Assembly (NCBI GenBank): GCA_900545335.1
Contig: UQYP01000002.1
Location: 183,446-247,445 of the forward strand
DNA length: 64,000 nucleotides
Reading direction: 5' to 3'
Origin: an uncultured Sutterella sp.
GTDB taxonomy: Bacteria; Pseudomonadota; Gammaproteobacteria; Burkholderiales; Burkholderiaceae_F
Shown: piece after piece, positions 33,803-42,313 of the stretch
Numbering within the stretch: position 1 is the first letter of the stretch
Layout of the letters: every line of letters starts with the position of its first letter
The notes under the pieces: generated by a model
What the model saw: only the letters and a program-made list of their open reading frames with translations
Told to the model about the DNA's origin: nothing
Databases searched by the model: none
Made by a program: the position numbers and the translations under genes

Positions 33803-34534
33803 TTAGGATTTTTTAGAGGCTCGAACCAAAAGCATCATCGGCCGCCTGAGCTCGTCCATCATCCCGGGAAGGTGCAGCATGTCTTGAGGCGGCTGCGCTT
33901 CAATCACTGCGTCAAGGCTGAAACGGTTGTTGATTAGGCCCATCAGGATTTCGGTCAAGGTGTGGTGGTATTTTGTCACGGATAATCCGAGGAATTTTGT
34001 TTTTCTGGCGCCTGAGAAAAAATAGTTGTCGATCGGCCAATATTTCGGCTCTCCGTTTTCTTGATAGATCCAATCCTGATTAATGCCGGAAGTGAAAACC
34101 GGATGCTCAATATTAAAAAGAAAGACTCCGCCCGGTTTTAAGGTTTTAAATACTTTTTTAAAAATTTCTTCAAGATTTTCGACGTAATGCAACACTAAAT
34201 TACAGATGACAAAATCCCACGCGTTTTCTGCAAACGGATACTCTTCGATAGCGCAGACCTGGTACTCAATCGCTTTGTCGTAATTTCTTTTTCGAGCCTC
34301 TTCAATCATTTTTGAGCTAGCATCAATTCCCAGCACTTTCGATGCGCCTTTTTGGACACAGTAACGGCTGTGCCAGCCGTAACCACAGCCCAGATCTAAA
34401 ACGCTTTTGCCTTCTAGATTGGGAAAAAGTGTTTTAAGCTCGTGCCATTCGCCGGCCGCCTCCAGGCCTTTTTGGCTTCTGGTCATGGCTGCATAGGCAT
34501 CGAAAAATTCTGCATCGTCGTAGATGGAGGCCAT
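33803..34534 (-). CDS. Class I SAM-dependent methyltransferase
   Basis: A 243-aa protein with the SAM-binding motif I VLDLGCGYGWHSRY, acidic motif II GIDASSKMIEEARK and motif IV FVICNLVLHYV. The substrate is unknown. The LKPGGVFLFNIEHPVF segment is common in small-molecule methyltransferases. It ends the group before the leu region and follows the VOC gene by 17 nt, probably co-transcribed. Confidence 0.85.
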   Translation of the reverse strand: MASIYDDAEFFDAYAAMTRSQKGLEAAGEWHELKTLFPNLEGKSVLDLGCGYGWHSRYCVQKGASKVLGIDASSKMIEEARKRNYDKAIEYQVCAIEEYPFAENAWDFVICNLVLHYVENLEEIFKKVFKTLKPGGVFLFNIEHPVFTSGINQDWIYQENGEPKYWPIDNYFFSGARKTKFLGLSVTKYHHTLTEILMGLINNRFSLDAVIEAQPPQDMLHLPGMMDELRRPMMLLVRASKKS

Positions 34535-34551
34535 TGGCTGTCCTCAGAAAA

Positions 34552-34950
34552 TCAATCTTTTTGGGTTGTTGCAATTTCAATCAAATTGCCGTCTGGATCC
34601 CTGAGATAAAAGGACGTGATGGGGCCGAGTGCCCCGGTTCGATTAACAGGTCCCAATTCGATATTAATATGCTGCGAGGACAAATAACTCTCAATTTCGG
34701 ATACCTTTAATGGTGTTAAAAGACAAAAATCGGCGCTTCCGCTTGTGGGGACGGCTGCATGCGGTTCAATGACTTGATCGGATTCGTGGAAATTAATTTT
34801 GGAGGATCCGATTTGTACGGCAAAGCGATTTTCTCCGAAGCGAATCACTGTGCAGCCGAGACACTCTGAATAGAAATGAACAGAACGCTCAACGTCTTTA
34901 ACAGTTAAGACAAAATGATCAATTGCAGAAAGTGATAAGTTTTTTGTCAT
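34552..34950 (-). CDS. VOC-family (glyoxalase-fold) protein
   Basis: A 132-aa protein with two beta-alpha-beta-beta-beta units: IDHFVLTVKDVERSVHFYSE at the N-terminus and SFYLRDPDGNLIEIA at the C-terminus, giving likely metal ligands His11 and Glu126. These proteins include glyoxalases, dioxygenases and antibiotic-binding proteins; the substrate here cannot be told. It forms a likely pair with the downstream methyltransferase. Confidence 0.82.
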   Translation of the reverse strand: MTKNLSLSAIDHFVLTVKDVERSVHFYSECLGCTVIRFGENRFAVQIGSSKINFHESDQVIEPHAAVPTSGSADFCLLTPLKVSEIESYLSSQHINIELGPVNRTGALGPITSFYLRDPDGNLIEIATTQKD

Positions 34951-34961
34951 ATGGTGATGCG

Positions 34962-35010
34962 AAAAAAAAGTGTTGATAGGTCTGTTTTTAACTCAATCAA
35001 CACTTTTTTT
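34962..35010. terminator. Bidirectional terminator downstream of rppH
   Basis: AAAAAAAGTGTTGAT and ATCAACACTTTTTTT pair across a 17-nt loop. It ends rppH transcription on the minus strand, separating it from the VOC gene. Confidence 0.8.
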
Positions 35011-35012
35011 CT

Positions 35013-35534
35013 TTAAAAGCCGTAGAGCAGCCAGTCTTGGCTGGGTTTGGATCGCTTATCATCTTTACCGAAAAGGTGGGGAGCCAGATCGGCAAGTGCT
35101 TTGCGATAGACATCGTGCTTAAAATCGATGACATCGCGAAGCGGAACCCAATAGTCGTTCCAGCGCCAGGCATCAAATTCGGGCTGGTTGGAGGCAAAAA
35201 GATTGATTTTTGACTCCGGTCCGACTAATTTCAGTAAAAACCAAATTTGTTTTTGTCCTCGGTAAATGGAGCGATCGGCACGTCTGAAAGCATCCGGTAC
35301 ATCGTAGTAGAGCCACCCGTTGGTGTGCGCAATGATTTGAACATCATCGGCAGTTAACCCGATCTCCTCATTGAGCTCACGCATGAGCGCCGTCTCAATG
35401 TCTTCGCCTTCATCAATGCCTCCCTGCGGAAATTGCCAAGCGGGCTTTCTCAAACGCTTGGCCCAAAATACCTTCTTGTCAGCATTGGTTAAAATAATGC
35501 CAACATTCGGACGGTAACCGTCACTGTCCAACAT
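35013..35534 (-). CDS. rppH: RNA pyrophosphohydrolase
   Basis: A 173-aa Nudix hydrolase that removes pyrophosphate from the 5' end of mRNA and so starts decay. It begins MLDSDGYRPNVGIILTNAD and holds a Nudix box (GGIDEGEDIETALMRELNEEIGL; G-x5-E-x7-REUxEExGU). ATG 35534 with GAGG upstream is chosen. Divergent from proS, a common neighbour in Betaproteobacteria. Confidence 0.94.
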   Translation of the reverse strand: MLDSDGYRPNVGIILTNADKKVFWAKRLRKPAWQFPQGGIDEGEDIETALMRELNEEIGLTADDVQIIAHTNGWLYYDVPDAFRRADRSIYRGQKQIWFLLKLVGPESKINLFASNQPEFDAWRWNDYWVPLRDVIDFKHDVYRKALADLAPHLFGKDDKRSKPSQDWLLYGF

Positions 35535-35569
35535 GAAAGGCCTCAAAATCTCTAAAATTACTCTTTTAC

Positions 35570-35591
35570 TTTTACCAAATCAGTGGTAAAA
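35570..35591. repeat. Palindrome between rppH and proS
   Basis: TTTTACCA and TGGTAAAA separated by 6 nt in the 98-bp divergent region. It may be an operator or part of a promoter; unproven. Confidence 0.4.
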
Positions 35592-35632
35592 AGTGCACAT
35601 CGAAAAATTGTACCTTAATTAGCGAGAAAACA

Positions 35633-37369
35633 ATGCGTGCTCGTTCCTTTTTTATTTCTACTTTGAAAGAAGCTCCGTCGGATGCCGACATTGTGAGCCA
35701 ACAACTGATGATCCGTGCCGGCATGATCAAAAAGCTGGCTGCGGGCGTTTACACCTATATGCCGATGGGGCTGCGCTCTATTCGCAAGATTGAAAATATT
35801 ATCCGTGAAGAAATGAATCGGGCGGGTGCGATTGAGCTGCTGCTGCCGATGGTGCAGCCTGCGGAATTGTGGCAGGAGTCCGGTCGCTGGGAAAAGTACG
35901 GTCCGGAACTTTTGCGCTTTAAAGACCGCCATCAGCGCGACTTTGTGATTCAACCCACTTCCGAAGAAGTGATCACAGATTTTGCCCGTCAGGAAATTCG
36001 CTCCTGGCGTCAATTGCCGGTCAACTTGTACCAGATTCAGACGAAATTCCGTGATGAACGCCGTCCCCGTTTCGGTGTGATGCGCGGTCGTGAATTCACG
36101 ATGAAAGACGGCTACTCCTTTGACCGCGACCAGGAAGGCGCTTTGAAGTCCTATGACAAGATGTACGATGCGTACCAAAGGATTTTTAAGCGTTTGGGCT
36201 TGAATTTCCGCGCTGTGGCTGCGGATACGGGTTCAATCGGCGGTGACCGCTCCCATGAATTCCAGGTGATTGCCGATACCGGGGAAGACTTGATTGCCTA
36301 CTGCCCTGACAGCGATTTTGCCGCCAATATTGAATTGGCCCCGGCTCCCTGCTTAATCGCAGAACGCGCCGCGGCTAAAGAAACGATGCAAAAGGTGCCG
36401 ACTCCTGGCAAAGAAAAGTGTGAGGACGTCGTTGAACTTTTGGGCCGTGAATTGACCTCTTCCATGAAGTCAGTTGTGCTGGCTGCCGACCGTGTTAACG
36501 AAAAGGGGGAAGCAATTGAACCGCAAATCGTGATGATTATGCTTCGCGCCGATCACGATTTAAATGAAGTGAAAGCAGGAAAGTTGCCTGAATTAAAAGA
36601 AGGCTTCCGTTTCGCAACTGACGCGGAAATCATCAAAGCATTTGGCTGCAAGCCGGGCTACTTGGGACCTGTCGGCATCAGCAAAGACATTATTGTTTAT
36701 GCTGATCAAACAGCTGCCAACATGAGTGACTTCATTTGCGGAGCCAATGAAGAAGGTTTCCACATCACAGGCGTCAATTGGGAGCGCGATTTGCCTGTGC
36801 CTAAAGTGGCTGATTTACGTAACGTTGTTGAGGGGGATGCCTCGCCTGACGGTAAGGGTGTATTGAAACTGCAGCGCGGTATCGAAGTGGGTCACGTTTT
36901 CTATCTTGGTACGAAGTATTCAGAAGCATTGAATGCCACGTATTTGGATGAAAACGGTAAGCCTCAGGTGCTGCAGATGGGCTGCTACGGTATCGGTGTC
37001 ACTCGTCTTTTGGGTGCAGCGATTGAACAGGGACACGACGATCAGGGCATTATTTGGCCCGAAGCCATGGCGCCTTTTACGACCGTCATTTGCCCGATGA
37101 ATTATTCAAAGAGCGAAATGGTTCGCGAAGCGGCTGATAAAATCTATGAAGAACTCAAGGCCGCAGGCGTTGATGTGATTTTGGATGATCGCGATATGCG
37201 TCCTGGCGTGATGTTTGCCGAGTGGGAGTTGATCGGTGTGCCGCATCGAATTGTTGTGGGTGAGCGCGGTCTGAAAAACGGTGAAGTGGAATACGCCTAT
37301 CGCCGTACGATTAAAGACAAGCAAATGGTGAAGGTCGAAGATATCGTCTCCTTTATCTGCGCCCGTTAA
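35633..37369 (+). CDS. proS: Prolyl-tRNA synthetase
   Basis: A 578-aa class II synthetase of the bacterial ProS type with the inserted editing domain (about residues 230-400, including the KSVVLAADRVNEKGEA-containing segment). Motif 2 is seen in QIQTKFRDERRPRFGVMRGREFTMKD-type order and motif 3 in GCYGIGVTRLLGAAIEQ. A C-terminal anticodon-binding domain follows. Complete with ATG 35633. Confidence 0.97.
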   Translation: MRARSFFISTLKEAPSDADIVSQQLMIRAGMIKKLAAGVYTYMPMGLRSIRKIENIIREEMNRAGAIELLLPMVQPAELWQESGRWEKYGPELLRFKDRHQRDFVIQPTSEEVITDFARQEIRSWRQLPVNLYQIQTKFRDERRPRFGVMRGREFTMKDGYSFDRDQEGALKSYDKMYDAYQRIFKRLGLNFRAVAADTGSIGGDRSHEFQVIADTGEDLIAYCPDSDFAANIELAPAPCLIAERAAAKETMQKVPTPGKEKCEDVVELLGRELTSSMKSVVLAADRVNEKGEAIEPQIVMIMLRADHDLNEVKAGKLPELKEGFRFATDAEIIKAFGCKPGYLGPVGISKDIIVYADQTAANMSDFICGANEEGFHITGVNWERDLPVPKVADLRNVVEGDASPDGKGVLKLQRGIEVGHVFYLGTKYSEALNATYLDENGKPQVLQMGCYGIGVTRLLGAAIEQGHDDQGIIWPEAMAPFTTVICPMNYSKSEMVREAADKIYEELKAAGVDVILDDRDMRPGVMFAEWELIGVPHRIVVGERGLKNGEVEYAYRRTIKDKQMVKVEDIVSFICAR

Positions 37370-37391
37370 TTCCACGAGCTCGCGATAACCT

Positions 37392-37432
37392 AAAAAACCT
37401 CCCTTAAGGTCTTCTTTAAGCGGAGGTTTTTT
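37392..37432. terminator. Terminator after proS
   Basis: AAAAAACCTCC and GGAGGTTTTTT pair, with an inner CTTAA/TTAAG stem. Confidence 0.88.
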
Positions 37433-37510
37433 GATGATTTGGTGCGCTTTTGACGCATAGAGTATTAAGCTTTATGCGGCAAAAACTGTATTCAATAGAG
37501 GATTTAATTT

Positions 37511-38542
37511 ATGCAATCAAAAGCCTTGCCTCTGATTTGTGCAATAGTCTTTAATTTGGCCTTTTTGCCTTCGCTTCAGGCTAAAGAGTTCCCGGCGCCG
37601 ACCACGGTTAGTGCTGAGATGGCAAGAACGATTTCTGCTAAGCTCGGAGCGCTGTGGTTAAGTTCTGTTGAGAAACCTCAAGAGGTTTCTGCCATGGCGG
37701 CTGACTACGCAAAAAATGCCGGAGTGGCAGCCCAAGCGTTAGCCCAAAAGCTTGATGTGAAGGTTGAAGCAGGAACCTTGGGCGGTGTGCCGACATTTAC
37801 TTTAACGCCCAAGAATTTACCTGCCGATAGAAAGGATAAGGTTGTCTATTATATTCATGGCGGCGGCTACATTTTGGGACACGGTATATCCGGCATCGGG
37901 GAAGGCGCATTATTAGCCGGTCTAGAACACTACAAAGTAGTTTGTGTCGATTACCGAATGGCTCCGGAACATCCCTTCCCGGCAGCTATTGATGATGCTT
38001 TTGCCGCTTATAAAGCTTTGGTGAAAGAGGTTGGAGCTCAAAACGTTGTTGTTTTCGGTACCTCAACCGGAGGAGCGATGACATTGATTTTGGCTCTTCA
38101 GGCCTATCGTGACAAAGTTGCAATGCCGGCTGCGTTGATCTCGGGGACACCGTGGTCAGATATCAATAAGATCGGCGACAGCTATTTTGTAAACGATGGT
38201 GTGGATAATGTTTTGGTCACTTATGATCGACTCATTAAAACTGCAGCCCGAATGTATGTCGGTAAAGCTGATCCTATGGATCCTCTTATTTCGCCCGTAT
38301 ACGCTTCAGATGATGAGTTAAAAGCCTTCCCGCCTACGCTGCTTTTATCCGGCACTCGTGACCTCTTTTTAAGTAATACCGTTCGGATGCAAAAGAGGCT
38401 TCTTCAAAACGGAGCGGACGTGGATCTGATTGTTTACGAGGGACTGTCGCACGCTCAGTACTATTTGGATACCGCAGCACCGGAAACGAAAGAGCATTAT
38501 GCTTTTCTCGGTCAGTTTCTTGAAAAAATTTTCAAAAATTAA
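37511..38542 (+). CDS. Secreted alpha/beta-hydrolase (HSL-type esterase)
   Basis: A 343-aa protein with an N-terminal signal peptide (hydrophobic residues about 5-23, cleavage near LQA). It has the oxyanion HGGGY motif in YYIHGGGYILGHG, the nucleophile Ser in GTSTGG, Asp in SGTRDLFL and His in EGLSHAQYY. It is probably a periplasmic carboxylesterase; the substrate is unknown. AGAGGA lies upstream of the ATG. Confidence 0.85.
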   Translation: MQSKALPLICAIVFNLAFLPSLQAKEFPAPTTVSAEMARTISAKLGALWLSSVEKPQEVSAMAADYAKNAGVAAQALAQKLDVKVEAGTLGGVPTFTLTPKNLPADRKDKVVYYIHGGGYILGHGISGIGEGALLAGLEHYKVVCVDYRMAPEHPFPAAIDDAFAAYKALVKEVGAQNVVVFGTSTGGAMTLILALQAYRDKVAMPAALISGTPWSDINKIGDSYFVNDGVDNVLVTYDRLIKTAARMYVGKADPMDPLISPVYASDDELKAFPPTLLLSGTRDLFLSNTVRMQKRLLQNGADVDLIVYEGLSHAQYYLDTAAPETKEHYAFLGQFLEKIFKN

Positions 38543-38580
38543 TGAACTAATGCACGATCTGATTGAAATTTAAGAATCAA

Positions 38581-38606
38581 AAAACCGTCCGAATCGGACG
38601 GTTTTT
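38581..38606. terminator. Bidirectional terminator between esterase and HU
   Basis: AAAACCGTCC and GGACGGTTTT around a GAATC loop, with T runs on both strands; it serves the two convergent genes. Confidence 0.9.
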
Positions 38607-38627
38607 TGTTTGAATGAATTCGCTGAA

Positions 38628-38924
38628 TTAGCGCTTGCAGCACTTCTTCTTAGAAGCAACAGCAGCCTTGAAAGCGGCGCCGGCGGTGAACTTCGGCAAC
38701 GTCGTGGCCGGGATCTTGATCGTTTCGCCGGTAGAAGGATTGCGGCCTTCGCGAGCGGCGCGCTTAGCAGCCTTAAACGTACCGAAACCGATCAATTGGA
38801 AACCGTCACCCTTGGCAACAGCCTTAACGATGGCGTCAAACACGGAATCAACGATGCGGCCGGCTTGAGCCTTAGAGAGTTCGTTTTCTTCAGCGACAAT
38901 TGCGATGAGTTCTTGCTTGTTCAT
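38628..38924 (-). CDS. HU-family DNA-binding protein
   Basis: A 98-aa HU-type nucleoid protein: MNKQELIAIVAEENELSKAQAG at the start and the DNA-binding arm GRNPSTGETIKIPA. ATG 38924 with GGAGAATTC upstream is chosen over a longer frame. The C-terminus ends KKKCCKR, with two adjacent cysteines that HU proteins usually lack. A possible -10 TATATT lies at about 38970-38975. Confidence 0.93.
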   Translation of the reverse strand: MNKQELIAIVAEENELSKAQAGRIVDSVFDAIVKAVAKGDGFQLIGFGTFKAAKRAAREGRNPSTGETIKIPATTLPKFTAGAAFKAAVASKKKCCKR

Positions 38925-39145
38925 TGGAATTCTCCTAAAAAAGTGAGCATCAGAATGATGGACACCCTTAATATACTCCATCTATTCCCTTTAAAACCAG
39001 TGGGTTGCGCTAAAAAAGCCCTCTGAAAGGCACTTTTTTATTGATATGAGTTAAAAAACAGGAAAAACGTCGTAAAAATGAGACAAAAAAATGATGCCAA
39101 GGCTGAATTTGCAGGGGTTTGAAGCGATTTTCGGGAAAGAAAAAA

Positions 39146-39175
39146 CGCTCTGAAATCCTGTCGGAATTCAGAGCG
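39146..39175 (-). terminator. Terminator after the 190-aa gene
   Basis: CGCTCTGAA and TTCAGAGCG pair across 12 nt; on the minus strand a TTTTTT run follows. It probably ends the long ffh-to-tolA transcript. Confidence 0.85.
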
Positions 39176-39189
39176 CTGAGCAAGAGAAA

Positions 39190-39762
39190 TTATTTGGCGA
39201 CAACCTTGGTAGCGGTCGGGTTCTTTTTAGAGACTTCCAGCAAGCGGCGGAAAGTATCTGCAGAAAGGGTTACTTGCTTTAAAACACCTGCGCGCGTTTT
39301 TTCGTTAATGCGGCTCGTGTCGCTGCCGTGGAGCAGTTCCAAAAAGAGATCGGCGAGTTCACTTTTAACCGTGTCGGGCAAAATAGCCTTGGCAATGAGC
39401 TTTTGTTTGGCTTCTTCGTAACGGTTAAGCTGGTCGCTGTCGAGCCGCTTAAAGATTTTATCGGCCATAACTTCTTCGCCGTGATAATTCATTTGGAAGA
39501 GTGTTTTTTTCAAAAGCTTTTCGTTTTCAGAATACTCCGGACAGTTATCCAGTGTGGCTCGGATAGCCGTTGCCTGCAGGAGCGCACTCCAAAGAGCTTT
39601 AAACATCAAAAAGGGCGCAGGATTCAAAAAATCAAAAAGAGGCAGCTTGGCCTTTGACACTCTGGCAGCTTCTCGGGCAGTAAAGCGCACTAAGTCGCGG
39701 ATACAGCCGCCGTAGGTATAGCCCAGATCTTCAGCAAATTGGTTGGTAATAATTTTGCTCAT
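39190..39762 (-). CDS. Conserved-looking protein of unknown function after tolA
   Basis: A 190-aa, mostly helical protein without signal peptide or clear membrane helix (one semi-hydrophobic stretch FLMFKALWSALLQATAI near residues 50-67). It starts 17 nt after tolA and seems to be in the same operon, in the place where tolB-pal is usually found. No family recognised. Confidence 0.65.
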   Translation of the reverse strand: MSKIITNQFAEDLGYTYGGCIRDLVRFTAREAARVSKAKLPLFDFLNPAPFLMFKALWSALLQATAIRATLDNCPEYSENEKLLKKTLFQMNYHGEEVMADKIFKRLDSDQLNRYEEAKQKLIAKAILPDTVKSELADLFLELLHGSDTSRINEKTRAGVLKQVTLSADTFRRLLEVSKKNPTATKVVAK

Positions 39763-39778
39763 TTTTTAAACCTAAAAA

Positions 39779-40744
39779 TTAACGTTTATTGTCAACCGGA
39801 TCGAAGGTTAATTGAATGGTCTTCGGAGGATTGCCGGTCGGGTGATTCGGGAAAGGATCACACGCTTGAATAGCACGTTCAACCGCACGGTCAAAAGCGG
39901 GAAGACCGCTCGGACGAATCAAGCGGGGAGCGCCGGCCTGACGTCCATCGTTTAAGAGATGAACTTCATAGACCGCCTTATACTGCCCCGGTTTCATATT
40001 GGGTGAAACCGCAAAGGCAATGTTGGGGCGAATACATGCGATGATGCGGGAGCTGTAAAGAGCAGACTGAGGACCGCCCGCTTGTACGGTCACACCGGCA
40101 ACATTGTCTTTAGAGGACGCCTGCAGTTCTTTTAACTGTTCGTTTCGCATTTGCTGAGCCAAACGTTTGGCTTGCTCGCGGCGGCGCTGCTGAGCCTCTT
40201 CACGCTGCTTTTTCTCTTCAGCCAGACGTTGCTCTTCAAGCCGTTTCTGTTCTTCGGCCCTGCGCTCTTCTTCAAGTCGCTTTTGCTCTTCTAATTTTTG
40301 CTGCTCAAGCTTCTTTTTCTCTTCTTCCTGCTGTCGGATAGCGTCTTCGTCAGGCAGCTCTTGAGCCTTTTGTTCAACCTTAGGCGCAGGAGGGGGAGGC
40401 GCAGGCTGAGGTTCGGGCTCAGGTTGCGGTTTTTCTTCCGGCTGAGGTTTCTCTTCGGGCTCTTCCTGAGGCTCTTCTTTAACCGGTTCAGTCTTCACTT
40501 CTTCCTTAGGTGTCACAGGAGAGGTGGTGCTCATTTGGGCGGGAGACCAAAGTTCAGCGTAAACAACATCCGTACTTTCCGTGTTCCACTGAAAGACAAA
40601 GAAAAGCCCGACAAACAGAATCGCATGCATGAACAACGCAAGCACGAACGGCAACCCCCAGCCGGCAGGCTGTCGGTTTGATTGCGGGCGGGTGTTGTTA
40701 TCCTGAGTAGGAGCCGCCGATTTGTTCTTTTTAATGGGATTCAC
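39779..40744 (-). CDS. tolA: Tol-Pal protein TolA
   Basis: A 321-aa periplasm-spanning protein. One N-terminal transmembrane helix (about residues 29-50) is followed by a Pro/Glu/Lys repeat region (about 75-125), a long charged coiled coil (about 130-215) and a C-terminal TolA/TonB-like domain with RIIACIRPNI and FDRAVERAIQACDPFP. It transmits inner-membrane energy from TolQR to the outer membrane during division. Part of ybgC-tolQ-tolR-tolA. Confidence 0.92.
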   Translation of the reverse strand: MNPIKKNKSAAPTQDNNTRPQSNRQPAGWGLPFVLALFMHAILFVGLFFVFQWNTESTDVVYAELWSPAQMSTTSPVTPKEEVKTEPVKEEPQEEPEEKPQPEEKPQPEPEPQPAPPPPAPKVEQKAQELPDEDAIRQQEEEKKKLEQQKLEEQKRLEEERRAEEQKRLEEQRLAEEKKQREEAQQRRREQAKRLAQQMRNEQLKELQASSKDNVAGVTVQAGGPQSALYSSRIIACIRPNIAFAVSPNMKPGQYKAVYEVHLLNDGRQAGAPRLIRPSGLPAFDRAVERAIQACDPFPNHPTGNPPKTIQLTFDPVDNKR

Positions 40745-40747
40745 AGC

Positions 40748-41173
40748 TTACTTTTCAACTTTAAGTGACAGACCGACACGGGCAATGTCCGCAGCCTGGA
40801 GTTGTTTCATTACATTGACCACCTGCTCATACTGCACGACCTTATCGGCAGCGATGACCACAGGGATGTCAGCTCGGCCTTGCTGGGCTTTTTTCACCGT
40901 TGCAATGAGTCCAGGCATATCCACGGCCAAAAGCTCTTTGCCGTTTCGCACGGAAAGAGCGCCTGTCGGATGAACAATGACTTCAACAATAGTTTCCGGT
41001 GCTTTTTCTGCCTTTTTCACGCTCGGCAAATTGACCAGGGAAGGATTAACAAAAGGCGCAGCGACCATCAAGATCACCACAAGTACGAGCATAACGTCGA
41101 TATACGGCACAACATTGATTTCGGCCATCAATCGGCGTGAACCACGACGTGACGAACGCAGACCTTCCATCAT
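40748..41173 (-). CDS. tolR: Tol-Pal protein TolR
   Basis: A 141-aa ExbD/TolR protein with one transmembrane helix that contains the conserved Asp (PYIDVMLVLVVILMVAAPF) and a periplasmic domain. With TolQ it forms the proton-driven motor. It abuts tolQ (overlapping by 1 nt) and is followed 3 nt later by tolA. Confidence 0.95.
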   Translation of the reverse strand: MMEGLRSSRRGSRRLMAEINVVPYIDVMLVLVVILMVAAPFVNPSLVNLPSVKKAEKAPETIVEVIVHPTGALSVRNGKELLAVDMPGLIATVKKAQQGRADIPVVIAADKVVQYEQVVNVMKQLQAADIARVGLSLKVEK

Positions 41174-41841
41174 TAACCTCTTTGACGCTGCAGAATGTTT
41201 TGGAATTCTTCAGCAAAACTTTCATAGCGGTTGGACAAACGTTCAATATCGTTGGCAAATCGGTTGTAGGCTGCAACGGCCGGAATGGCAGCAAAAAGAC
41301 CGATAGCGGTGGCAACCAAAGCTTCTGCAATACCGGGAGCAACAGTTGCAAGCGACGCATTATCCAGAGCAGACAAACCGGTAAAAGCGTTCATAATGCC
41401 CCAAACCGTGCCGAATAAGCCGATATAAGGTGAAACGGAGCCGATGGAAGCCAGCGTCGGCAGACCGCTTTCCAAGCTGTCCATTTCTCTTTGGTAAGTG
41501 GCTCTCATTGCACGTCTGACACCATCGAGCGCTTCAGCCGATCCGCGGGTAGAGAGCTTTAAGAATTCCGTCATACCGGAAGCAAAGATTCTTTCCTGAG
41601 TACCGGAATGCTCACGATGATTTTGAGCGTGTTCATAGAGCTTGTTGAGCTCTGTGCCGCTCCAGAAACGGCTTTCAAAGTCTTCGGTCAAACGCTTGGC
41701 TTGTTTGAGTTGGAAGAATTTTTGGAAAATTCTTGTCCAACTGACTAAAGATAAAATAATCAGAATGGCCAAAACTGCCTGAACCACCACACTGGCGTGA
41801 GTGAGTAAGGACAAAATGGACATATCGGCACTTGCGTTCAT
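41173..41841 (-). CDS. tolQ: Tol-Pal protein TolQ
   Basis: A 222-aa MotA/ExbB/TolQ proton channel protein with three transmembrane regions (near residues 15-38, 130-155, 165-190; LASIGSVSPYIGLFGTVWGIM is the conserved second). It starts 10 nt after ybgC. Confidence 0.95.
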   Translation of the reverse strand: MNASADMSILSLLTHASVVVQAVLAILIILSLVSWTRIFQKFFQLKQAKRLTEDFESRFWSGTELNKLYEHAQNHREHSGTQERIFASGMTEFLKLSTRGSAEALDGVRRAMRATYQREMDSLESGLPTLASIGSVSPYIGLFGTVWGIMNAFTGLSALDNASLATVAPGIAEALVATAIGLFAAIPAVAAYNRFANDIERLSNRYESFAEEFQNILQRQRG

Positions 41842-41851
41842 AAAAATCCCT

Positions 41852-42295
41852 TTATTCAGTTTCTGTCTCGTTGACAGTCAACAAATTTTCAATCGTTTCA
41901 AACATGGGCGACGGAATCGCCTTGGGCAAGCCCTTTACCGGATCAATACAAACAACCCGCACTTCGGCAGCTGCCATTAACAGATCCCCTTTGAAGGCTT
42001 TCTGATCGAAAACGAAACTTGCTCTTTTTAAGCTTTTCAGTACTGTACGAATTTGCAGCTCATCGTCAAGTTTTGCCGGACGCTTGAACTGAATGGACAA
42101 ATCCGATACCACAAAGGCACAGGTCTTCATTTCCAGCAAAGCATTTTGATTCCAGCCTAAGCTGCGCAGAAATTCAGTACGTGCCCGTTCAAAAAATTTC
42201 AAATAGTTGGCATGGTAAACCACGCCGCCCGCATCGGTGTCTTCAAAATAGACACGAGCATTCCATAAAAATGCATTTGAAATTGGGTTTTGCAT
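41852..42295 (-). CDS. ybgC: Acyl-CoA thioesterase YbgC
   Basis: A 147-aa hot-dog-fold thioesterase. The conserved motif DTDAGGVVYHANYLKFFERARTE-type region near residue 19 includes the catalytic Asp. Usually encoded just before tolQ, as here; the link to Tol-Pal is positional and physical in E. coli. Confidence 0.92.
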   Translation of the reverse strand: MQNPISNAFLWNARVYFEDTDAGGVVYHANYLKFFERARTEFLRSLGWNQNALLEMKTCAFVVSDLSIQFKRPAKLDDELQIRTVLKSLKRASFVFDQKAFKGDLLMAAAEVRVVCIDPVKGLPKAIPSPMFETIENLLTVNETETE

Positions 42296-42313
42296 TATAA
42301 CACGTTGTTTTTA

